Assembly: GCF_032854445.1 (NCBI RefSeq)
Contig: NC_088302.1
Coordinates: forward strand, 18,039,338 to 18,103,337
Length of the DNA stretch: 64,000 nucleotides
Source of the DNA: Liolophura sinensis
Taxonomy: Eukaryota; Mollusca; Polyplacophora; Chitonida; Chitonidae
Reading direction: 5' to 3'
Positions within the stretch are counted from its first letter, which is position 1, and each line of letters begins with the position of its first letter. Below the pieces are notes generated by a model that was given only the letters and a program-made list of their open reading frames with translations, had not been told where the DNA came from and searched no databases. The position numbers and the translations under genes are program-made. Below, piece by piece: positions 55,532 to 64,000 of this stretch.

Positions 55532-57299
55532 CCGATGAATGCAATAACGAACGCTTTAATCGTCATATAGATCTTGCGTATCAGCCCCGTGTGTTAGAAG
55601 ATGAATGCATAGTGACAGTAACATTTGAATGACGCTAAACTCTTCTTACAGGCGTTGTACTTAAAGACATATTATTATTGTGTTAAACACGTTTACTGAA
55701 ATGATTCAATTAACAGATGCTTTTATACATTAAACTGAATTGATTTATATTTGGTAAACTCAACCCAAACATTCTGGCAAGCAACTAAAGCTATAAATCA
55801 TTCGGGTACATTTACAGTTGTTAATAGAATCAGATAGTTCAGTCAACGAGTGGATCAGTCTGCTCTCCCACTCGCCAAACAATCACAGTCAACCAGTCAT
55901 AGCTAACTAGTCACAGTCAACCAGTCATAGCCAACCAGTGAAGAAGTCAACCTTGTTTATCGCCAGTTAGTCAATCTTGTAGAAGACCGTTTAACAATTA
56001 AGTCAGTCAGTAAATCAATCGGTCAGTCAATATGTCAGTCAGTGAGTTTCTTAGCCATGCTTCTATCCAGATAGCAATTTAGACAGCCACTGGTTCAGTC
56101 ATCCAACTACAATCTCTCAGGCAGCCAGGAAATGGGTTAGTCTCTCAGTCATCCTTCTATCAGTCCAACATCTAGCTCTCCAACAATATCCACTCAGGAA
56201 GTACACCAGTCTTCTACAGCCAGTCAGTCAACCAGTAAATCAGTTAGCAATACTGCAAGTCAGTGACGTATTTAGTAGAATTAGTCCCGTGGTCAGAGCA
56301 TTTCTCCGCCACTTTTCAAACTGACAACGTTATGAATTAAGATGGGTCATGTACTCATGCCGATGGTGTGAATCTGTCCATATGACGTATCCATTAAACA
56401 TGTGGCATTATTTGATGACACAGTCAGCTATTGATTGCATCATGTAAGGGAATGGTGGAGAATATTCTGATGACAGGGCAGTGCAAGCACAGCCTCAGCG
56501 CATACTCTCTCATTCACCGACGGCATTAGATGGAGGAGGCCGTAAATTGTAACGAGATACAATCTGAAAACCATGAACTAACTAAACCAACAGCAACAGT
56601 GATAACATCTGTAGAGATCGAAATAAACCGTGAGTTATTACAACATTAATGGTATAACTTTTCACCTGGCCGAGTAAAAGCTTTACGTCAAACGCACGCG
56701 ATACTGTTGTAGTTGCGTAATGCCTAAGTGAAAATCATTCATACAAAACAGTTCTGCCTTTGTCGAGATATCGATACAATCTGTTATCAAGTGCACATGC
56801 CAAGATGACGTCGACGCCTCAGTGTCTGTGCCAGGGACAAAAGCAAACCAAACCGTTGGTTGACTCTGCTTCTTCGGTAAATGCCGCTTTCAACCAGAGC
56901 TGTGCTCCCGTTGTGTCTATATACCGCGAGAGATCGCACCGTAGGCAAGATGGCAGTGGTTCAAACCCTTGTTGGGTCACTTTAAAATTTGCAATCTTGA
57001 TTTTAAAGTTAATAAGGGAACGTTTTCAGTCTACAGTAACCAGGACTCAAGCTGTTTTCATAGTTTTGCAGTGATGCTCTATGTAGCTGCTCTGAGCCAA
57101 TCATCAGTGCATTCTTTGGTTACGTGACTAGAGTACTGGAAGTGAAAGAGCGAATTTAACCCAGGAGAAACGAGGACTCCGGATGCTGGAAACTTTGAAT
57201 AATCTGTATATTTTTCATTCCTGTCTTAGGGATGGCGATGTGTGGACAAAGTGGTAATGTAGTACTCGTGTAATACAAGAGCATAACGGTCGATCCGGT
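55532..57299. other. Intergenic, with CAGTCA-rich region
   Basis: 55850-56270 is a diffuse CAGTCA/CCAGTCA-rich low-complexity tract (CAGTCAACCAGTCATAG appears in tandem at 55880-55940). 56920-56990 holds a tRNA-like GGTTCAAACCC word. No gene. Confidence 0.6.
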
Positions 57300-57313
57300 C
57301 ACTTCACTAGTAA

Positions 57314-57409
57314 TTTATTTATTTATTTATTTGATTGGTGTTCTACGCCGTAATCAAGAATATTTCACTTAAACGACGCCTGTCAGCATTATGGTGGGAG
57401 AAAACCGGG
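57314..57409 (-). repeat. 5'-truncated SINE family B with target-site duplication
   Basis: TTTATTTATTTATTTATTTG tail, then ACGCCGTAATCAAGAATATT, stopping at GGAGAAAACCGGG. It is flanked by perfect 14-bp CACTTCACTAGTAA at 57300-57313 and 57410-57423, which proves an abortive reverse-transcription insertion. Confidence 0.93.
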
Positions 57410-57448
57410 CACTTCACTAGTAAAGATATCCCATTTATCTTCCTGGCT

Positions 57449-57532
57449 TTGAGTGCTGTTATACGCCCTATTCAAGAATATTTCACCTATACGACGGAGG
57501 CCGGCACTGTGGTGGACAGCAATCAGAGCCCT
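57449..57532 (-). repeat. SINE family B fragment
   Basis: GTTATACGCCCTATTCAAGA, ATATTTCACCTATACGACGG, AGGCCGGCACTGTGGTGG. Confidence 0.8.
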
Positions 57533-57775
57533 TAGAGCACTTAGTATATTATGAATAGGTCAGGTGTCATGTCTGGTTTCCGCGTTGCTTGGCATTGAGG
57601 CAGCACCATATATCGGTATTAGCGCCAACCTATTAAAGGCAATTTCAGAGTATGCACAAAGAAATGTTGAAGCCACGATAAGACCCCAAACATAGATGAT
57701 GTGCTTCTTCAAGCCAATATACATCTTTGATACATCTCAAGATTTCACAGGCTACCATTCATCCGATCACTCTTA

Positions 57776-57841
57776 AAAACCAGTCATACAAGTGAAAATT
57801 CTCGATTACGGCGTTAAACACCAATCGAACAAGAAATAAAT
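57776..57841 (+). repeat. SINE family B 3' fragment
   Basis: AAACCAGTCATACAAGTGAA, TTACGGCGTTAAACACCAAT, AGAAATAAAT. Confidence 0.75.
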
Positions 57842-58911
57842 ATAATCATTACTGAATTTAAACACATTACCCAAATACCTTTCTTTTATTTAGATTTTAT
57901 TTCCACTTAATTAAATTAGTCTAGTGGGATTGCTGATGGTCAGCTGCTATTCTTCAACTGATTTGCATAATTTGTGTATAAAGCTTAGTTTATCGCAACT
58001 ACTTGAAACAGGTGCTGTTTGCCATTTAGCCGTACCTTGATCTGCTTAGTGATTTAAATATTCCAATAGTTGCAAAAGTAGTTGTCGGGTTTAGATCTCG
58101 GATTGTGTTTAACTGTCCCGGATAATTCATCGGTGAATAAAAGAACAGGCTTGAGCAAGTTTGACGGCTATATAGGACTCCTTAACGTTTATTGTTGTAC
58201 TTACACTGATTTGCTGGAAAGGAATCCGTCGGAATTTCTACTTGTGAGTTTGATTTATTTGATGGGGCTGTCATCGCGTTAGCACAAACAAAGAGAGAAC
58301 TGTGTTCACTATAGCCCCCCGCTGTTGTCAGGTAAGCCGTCGATTGAGCCCAAACGCCTTCTTATTGAACTGAGCTTTCCAGTTTAATAGGAAGAGATGT
58401 GACGTGTAAGATGACCAATAAAACCCCTCAGCGCCCCCTACCGGAATTTTATACTCTCGCTCGCGGCTAATCTAGATCGCAGTGAATTTATGGTCGGGAA
58501 TATTTGCTTTTGGTGGAGGATAAAAACACGAGATTTAAACCGTTTATCATTGTGCTACCCAAGGTGGTAATGGGAAAGCCTCGGGGGCTTTATAATTAAG
58601 TAGGTCATTGGTTAGAATTAAACTCTGGGTTTTGCAATTTTCTCGCTCGGCAATCGAAAAATTCTGCAAGGGTGGTATTTAACATTTGTTCTGCTTGTAA
58701 CTGCGTGCCACAGGTCTTTTGCACACACAAAATAAACCGCATAGGGATCCTAGAATATGTGCTTGACAGTCGTTAGTATACCCCAAGTGCGGGTTCACTC
58801 CCAGCATTGGACCTAAAATTTGTGGAATCTTCCGCGCTCAATGTTCGCACATGGGGCATGCTCACAGTAAGCAATCTCATGTTCGTCGTAGACCACCTTT
58901 CTTCGAATACT
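57842..58911. other. Intergenic; complex island with a CTCF-like core
   Basis: 58320-58660 is balanced-GC complex DNA with CAGCGCCCCCTACCGG near 58428, which resembles the CTCF core in reverse. No coding frame was recognised. Confidence 0.4.
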
Positions 58912-59167
58912 ACACTAAAAAAATGAATCTCTTAAATTTACCAGAGAGTCTGTTATCTGAGTGATGCTAGAATGTGTTCTGTTATTGCAGCAGATTATTC
59001 TGTTAAATATAACACACATATTCTGCTAATTCGACATAACGATTCTATTAGATCAACAAGATATTATGATCAATATGACACAATATTGTGTTATAATAAC
59101 AGAATACATTCTAGCATCACTCAGATAACAGACTTTCTGTTAAATTTATCAGATTTATTTAAGTGTA
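58912..59167. mobile_element. MITE-like element with ~60-80-bp terminal inverted repeats
   Basis: The left arm (ACACTAAAAAAATGAATC ... GTCTGTTATCTGAGTGATGC, TAGAATG) is mirrored by the right arm (CATTCTAGCATCACTCAGAT, AACAGAC ... TTTAAGTGTA). Ends read TACACT and AGTGTA. There is no transposase frame, total about 256 bp. A 2-bp TA duplication is possible. Confidence 0.85.
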
Positions 59168-59315
59168 TTTTGCACTGACAAAGTCCTGTACGTGGCATCA
59201 ACCATCACTCAAGTAACAAATACGTAAATCTTTATTCTTTGACTCACAGAATATAATACTTTTAATTTTGTGCAACGTAGTAAAGTCCGGCATTTGTTGT
59301 ATATGTTCATTTTGG

Positions 59316-59590
59316 TAAAAGATCGTTTTGGTGGCCTATTGGTCGTCCGCTTGGAAGTCGGCACACCCGGAATCAAACCCGGGTCGGGTCATACCAGGGA
59401 TTATAAAATGATACTTCTTGCTTCCTGTATTGGCGCTCAACACTGAGAGGTGCAAGGAAACAGGACTGGTTGGCCCGGTGTCAGTATAATGTGTCATATC
59501 TGCTGTGTTCGGCATGATACTTACTTGCCTTGCCACAAGAAGGCAAACTATATGTCTACACCCTTAATGAGTCTTCGTCGTCATGTGACT
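59316..59590 (+). repeat. tRNA-derived SINE family A
   Basis: Head GGTGGCCTATTGGTCGTCCG with box B CGGAATCAAACCCGGG, body CAAGGAAACAGGACTGGTTG and TGCCTTGCCACAAGAAGGCA shared with 26526-26768. It ends near TGAGTCTTCGTCGTCATGTG. Confidence 0.88.
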
Positions 59591-59601
59591 GAAAAACTGC
59601 G

Positions 59602-59906
59602 GGGTCTCCGTGGCTCAGTTGCTTAGCGCGCTAGCGCAGCGTAATGACCCAGGAGTCTCTCTTATTCTGTTAAAAGATCGCTTCGGTGGCCTATTGGTCG
59701 TCCACCAATGCAGTCGCTGTGAGTTCATTTCCAGCTCATGCTGGCTTCCTCTCTCTATGTGGGGAGGTCTTCCAGCAACCTGCGGATGGTCGTGGGTTTC
59801 CCCCGGGCTGTGCCCGGTTTCCGCCCACCATAATGCTGGCCGCCGTCGTATAGGTGAAATATTCTTGAGTACGGCGTAAAACACCAATCAAAAAAAAAAA
59901 GAAAAA
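59602..59906 (+). repeat. SINE family B with a 42-bp family-A insert
   Basis: Head GGGTCTCCGTGGCTCAGTTG to a poly-A-type tail, flanked by AAAAACTGCG at 59592-59601 and 59907-59916. Between GAGTCTCTC and ACCAATGC, a 42-bp piece (59662-59703) matches the head of the family-A SINE (GGTGGCCTATTGGTCGTCC) and its leader (TAAAAGATCG). Confidence 0.9.
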
Positions 59907-59916
59907 AAAAACTGCG

Positions 59917-61509
59917 ACATAAAATCCCAAGCATTCATTCATCCACTGATTTTGGTGAATATAGTTCGCTTAATATAATAAGGAGATATGGACGTCACGG
60001 TGTGATATTGAAACGTGAGCTTCAGTTTGACAATCTATACTGACGTGACCTCATATATGGCAACTTAATTACTTACACCATGCAAATGAAAATAAAAAAA
60101 TAGCCATTGCAAAATCATCTAACCTACATACATCGTCAGCATTGACGACGCTGGTGTTGAATGACTTACCCAAAATGATAAAGCAATCTTAGATTTCAGT
60201 CAAAATGTTATCTCTCTGTAGTACTCCGATTTCTCTATTTAATATGTTCATCGACAACATAAATCGCAACTTAACCTTGCTCCGAAGATGCCAAACTAAA
60301 ATAATTTCTGGATAAATTTTTTATTTGTGCTCAAAATTAAGAGCTTAGTCAAAGGCTGATTCATGATCTCGGGAACAAAGCAAATGGTCTTTGCAGAAAA
60401 TGACGAGTTTCCTTGAACCGCGGAATAGCAATCAACGTATCTGATGAACGGGTAGTCGCTGTTAAAAAAACTAGATGAACGCACTGGTTGGGCAAATGTC
60501 CAAGTCAGTGAGTAAACTTTGTCAAATAAAAAGAATTGCACAAAAAAAAGGAGAGAGAGAGAGAGAGAGAAAATACTGAGTAGATCGGCCTGATGCCACA
60601 TCTCGTGCCAAGAAGGCGGTTGTCCCGTGGTTAGACGTGATCTATGGTACAATCGGCACGTCTTTAACTGGGAAATGCTTAATTATCTTGTTAGTCCCGA
60701 AAGAAGCGCACCCTACAGATAGTCACGTTCTTGTCCAATTAGCGGAGGACATGTCCTAATCACGAAGCTATTACAAATGTCAGAGGGAGGTGAATGGAAC
60801 GGCCCAACCCCCCACCAGGACACCGCCATCTTCAGGCGTTATATACAGTCAGGAAATTCCCACCCTCTTACAATTCCCCGCAAGTCCTTTACAGAGCTCA
60901 CATATTGCGCTATTTTGATCACATTTTATTTTTTTCTTCAATAATAGTTAATGAGAAAAGAACTTCTTCAAGCGAATTTTCCCACCCGTTTTATACTTCA
61001 CCCACATAAAATCTCTTGGAGTTCCAAAAGAACGTTGACTCCTCATGGCTATTGTGGGCTCTATGCGCTTTATCACAAATCACACGCAACAGTTTATTTT
61101 AAACCTCTGGCCCACTGACATAAGTGGTAGATCAGGTCAATTTGGCCGTTTGTCGGTTATTCTTATAAGTGAGTGAGGAGGGTGCGGGGGTGGGTAAATC
61201 CTGTGTTATTGCTATGGGTGGGTGAGGAAGGTGGGGAAGGTGAGTTGGTGTGCGCGTGGGAGGCGGAGGGTGAGCAAATGGGGCGTTGTGATTGGTGTAG
61301 GGGTCGTGCGCGTGCGATGACGCTATGATGAGGTCACAGGACGAGATATGACGTCTTGGTGTTCTAAAGGGTGTGTGATGTAGAACGGTGTTGTAGCACG
61401 TGGGCCAGGTGCAAGTCATGCACCCGAAATCGGGGAGTGCGCCGTGCGTGCGGGTAGCATCCCCGTAGCTTGCTGGATATTGGGATCTATTCTACGTTGT
61501 GATGGGTAG
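59917..61509. other. Intergenic, (GA)n and GT-rich strand asymmetry
   Basis: (GA)n at 60550-60571. 61170-61330 is G/T-rich on the + strand. No gene recognised. Confidence 0.6.
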
Positions 61510-61573
61510 CGCAGGGTGAGTTGTGAACGACTGACGCTGGCCTTTTATATCAGCCAGAAGGATTCTACTATTT

Positions 61574-61650
61574 TTTTAGAAAACTACCAGCGCAAGCCGG
61601 TTTCAAAGCAGCATGCCAGCATTCCGGGGGAGTATGACGCGCTGTCAGTA
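61574..61650 (+). CDS. Possible internal coding exon
   Basis: Acceptor CTACTATTTTTTTAG and donor GTAAGT bracket an open frame reading NYQRKPVSKQHASIPGEYDA, then LS. It is GC-richer than its surroundings. The frame remains open for about 20 more codons upstream. Product not recognised; the next exon could be the open region at 63540. Confidence 0.3.
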
Positions 61651-63114
61651 AGTACGTCACGTCCCTCAGCCGTAGTCGTCTGCTACACGCAAGCCTGTCT
61701 CAGCGTGTGTGCGTGCTGAAATAGCAAGCCTGAGTATTTAACAAAGGGCGTATGTGCTCATCACTGTGTATGTGTGTATGTATATCTGAGTTTGTTTGTT
61801 TTTTTCCCCTCCACCATCTTACCCTGTTTTACTTTACGATCTGAAAACCTAGGTGAAGACAAAAATCTTACTTTTATACTTAGATACATGTATATAGAAT
61901 AGTCACTTATTCATGGGATTTAGAAAGCATTTATGAGAACAGTATAATTTACTGTTATTTTTTTTTCATGTCAGCCTGTAGCATAGATTCTAGTGTAGAA
62001 ACCACTTAGAGAATTTTTCATATAGCTGTAACCACTGAGTATGAATTAAAACAAAAAATTAAAATAGGGCATTCTTGTGAAGTGGATGCAGGTTATCTGG
62101 ACATATCGGTGGCCTGGCTTACATGGTTAATATGACAGGCTATCTGCAAGTAGGCCTACTCGCCAGCCGTCATCGGTGGCCCTGTACGGTAGTGCAACCT
62201 GCGTGCAGGGCTTGTGTTGGTGACATGCCTGCACTACGCAGACAGGTAATGTAACGTGCAGCTGTGGGGAGCCGTGCTTGTGTGGTCGTCCAGTGAATAA
62301 ATGCATGTTTTTCTTTTCACTCCGCATACATTTTTGTTTAATCCCTGTATTCTTTTAGAGCGAAGTTACATATTAATGTTGTGCTACCAGCGACGGCCAG
62401 TCGGTATGTTCATTCATGTACTTTATGGACACAAAAATGGTACTATTGATGTCGCAAGACGTATATGTATACCAGATGCTCTGAAACACTGTATCACAGT
62501 ACATATTTCATTTTAACCTGTTGTTATCAATAAATATTGACTCGTTGGAGCAGTAAACACAACGGCAACGGCAACGAGGGGTTAGACATGGTAAGGTCAG
62601 AATTCTTGTTTTGTTGTGAAATATGGTTAAGACTTAGCATATATGTGTCAGCTGTGTTCTTTTAACCCTTTTTCCACATAGATAAGAACATATAACACGT
62701 TTTTGGGTAAACGGAAGGCTTGTGTCATGCCTTTTATAGTTGTACCCAACACAGAGCAAAAACAAATAAATAAAAAAAAGTCCACATACAGTTAAATGGG
62801 GGCTTGGTGTAGTCGATATAGGTATTTTCCCCAATACATTGAGTTTAATTAGGTGTGTTGTTGAAATTTTTTTTTATTGTACGGGTCCATGGTTTTTCTG
62901 TGTTATTCAGTTATAGGCATTTCCAATAAACAAAGTTTGACTTCATTAGGCGCGGGCTATTGCGTACGTATATGTGTGGTACATGTATGTATATATGGAT
63001 ATGTAGGTAAATTTATGTCCATATGTATAATTTTATGTGTATATGTATATATGTGATACATTTGGATACATATAGATATGTAGGAACATCTATGTCTATC
63101 TGTATAATTATATA
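61651..63114. other. Non-coding with TATGTA-type simple repeats
   Basis: 62965-63130 is a degenerate (TATGTA)n/(TATA)n tract. AATAAA occurs near 62530. No gene recognised. Confidence 0.6.
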
Positions 63115-63404
63115 TGTATATATGTAGGTACATCTATGTATACAGACACACACGTGCTCACACGGAAAGGTCTATTTCGAAAGAGATGGGGGCCCTCATC
63201 TGGTGATACGGTGAAAGAAATCGGCTGCTGTATCATGATCACCTCGACGGCTGCCGCTGGTGGAGACGGGTACTCACTGACGGCAACTTCAGAGTTCCGG
63301 TAGTAGAGCTTGACGCAAAATACCCGTCTGCGTAGTTTTAGGTCGCTGACGTTTGGTGGACTTGTACCGCCGTCGTTGGGTGTTGTCTGGAAGTGTCTTT
63401 GCCC
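63115..63404 (-). CDS. Unassigned open frame, minus strand
   Basis: An open minus frame of about 96 codons follows a TGA at 63407-63405. It has protein-like composition: TSPPNVSDLKLRRRVFCVKL, YYRNSEVAVSEYPSPPAAAV, EVIMIQQPISFTVSPDEG. The DNA is much GC-richer than the flanking TATA repeats. There is no ATG near its start, so it would be an internal exon or part of a transposon-encoded protein. The + strand is also partly open here. Confidence 0.3.
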
Positions 63405-63539
63405 TCACACTAGATGGCCATCGCCTCTCTCGATGACCACCGGTCTCTCTTCTTACACTTTGGGGTAGGGATGACGTTTGTGCTCGTCCTTGGTTAGTGC
63501 GAAACTAATATCATTCTTGATTTGTTTTCTGTGATATAG

Positions 63540-64000
63540 GCTCACCCAACTGTACAGACCGGAGGCCGTGTCATCGTCTCAGCTGCACTCCCCTTAACGA
63601 CGCACCCCTACCGCCGGTGCCAGTCGCTGATCTTAATAAGGCCCTCACCGCTACGATCACCAGGACCACTATCACCGCCTCTCCATCTCAACCGGCTACA
63701 GACCCACCTCTATCCCCAAGGCTGTCTTTACTCCGCTGGAGCCGGTCAGCACAGACGGGGAAGAAGATGCGGCTGACAACCCCCTCGTCCTCCACTTTCC
63801 ACAAGCACGGACGTGGGCAGAGTGGACGTTTCGATCAGACTCCCTCATACCTCCTGCAGAGACATTACCTTCGGACCCGAGGCTACGGGAGTTGTATCAG
63901 CGCCACTCGCAGTCCATTCACCAACATTTTCACGGGCGTCGTCCCTTGCAGGAGCGTCCCTTACAATTTCCGAGCGGTGGGGCTGTATCAGTTAGACACG
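63540..64000 (+). CDS. Unassigned open frame running off the window end
   Basis: After a clear acceptor (TTGTTTTCTGTGATATAG) one frame stays open for 153 codons to the last base, in GC-rich DNA unlike the preceding kilobase. From 63646 a second frame is also open and looks at least as protein-like (GYRPTSIPKAVFTPLEPVST, DGEEDAADNPLVLHF). The true frame is undecided and the family is not recognised. Partial at the 3' side. Confidence 0.35.

Noticed and set aside
60296-60652. 118-residue minus-strand frame with a hydrophobic stretch
   Set aside because: The hydrophobic run is the translated (GA)n/(TC)n microsatellite; no homology or splice evidence.
1-64000. CRISPR arrays, bacterial operons, defence systems, integrated virus genes
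   Set aside because: Tandem repeats here lack spacer structure, and genes are spliced and eukaryotic. No viral protein motif was recognised.

Overview
The window is nuclear DNA from a multicellular animal. It is AT-rich, genes are split by GT-AG introns of 100 bp to 10.8 kb, and tRNA-derived SINEs and minisatellites are abundant. The dominant SINE has an (AATA)n or (TTTA)n tail and a conserved 3' block. It is of the kind common in marine lophotrochozoans, so a mollusc is the best guess and a brachiopod is possible. This rests on repeat style and protein similarity from memory, not on a search.

Three housekeeping genes were recognised and their exons assembled by hand. UTP15 (+ strand, 6232-29090, nine exons, 355 codons plus stop) encodes a WD40 subunit of the small-subunit processome. 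Its first ~160 residues were not found and probably lie upstream of base 1. GPN2 (- strand, 33919-30415, three coding exons, 302 aa) encodes a GPN-loop GTPase that helps assemble RNA polymerase II. COMMD10 (+ strand, 35105-40006, eight coding exons, 198 aa) encodes a COMM-domain protein of the Commander endosomal-recycling complex. UTP15 and GPN2 converge tail to tail. GPN2 and COMMD10 diverge head to head across about 1.2 kb, so they may share a promoter.

Layout: 1-6.2 kb is intronic or intergenic, with two possible exons of unknown genes. 6.2-29.1 kb is the UTP15 body, whose introns hold SINEs, four minisatellites and several non-coding islands of unusual texture. 29.1-30.4 kb is the convergent spacer. 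30.4-35.1 kb is GPN2 and its shared upstream region. 35.1-40.0 kb is COMMD10. 40-64 kb has no recognised gene. It is a repeat-rich spacer with a 34-bp minisatellite, many SINEs, a MITE-like inverted repeat, long AT tracts and a few unassigned spliced-exon candidates at 54.7-55.5, 61.6 and 63.1-64 kb.

The most unusual structure is a 13-unit, 72-bp minisatellite at 22.86-23.78 kb. It was seeded by the exon-intron junction of a UTP15 exon, so the true 5' splice site is followed by about ten intact copies of itself. No operon-like system, CRISPR array or defence island is present.
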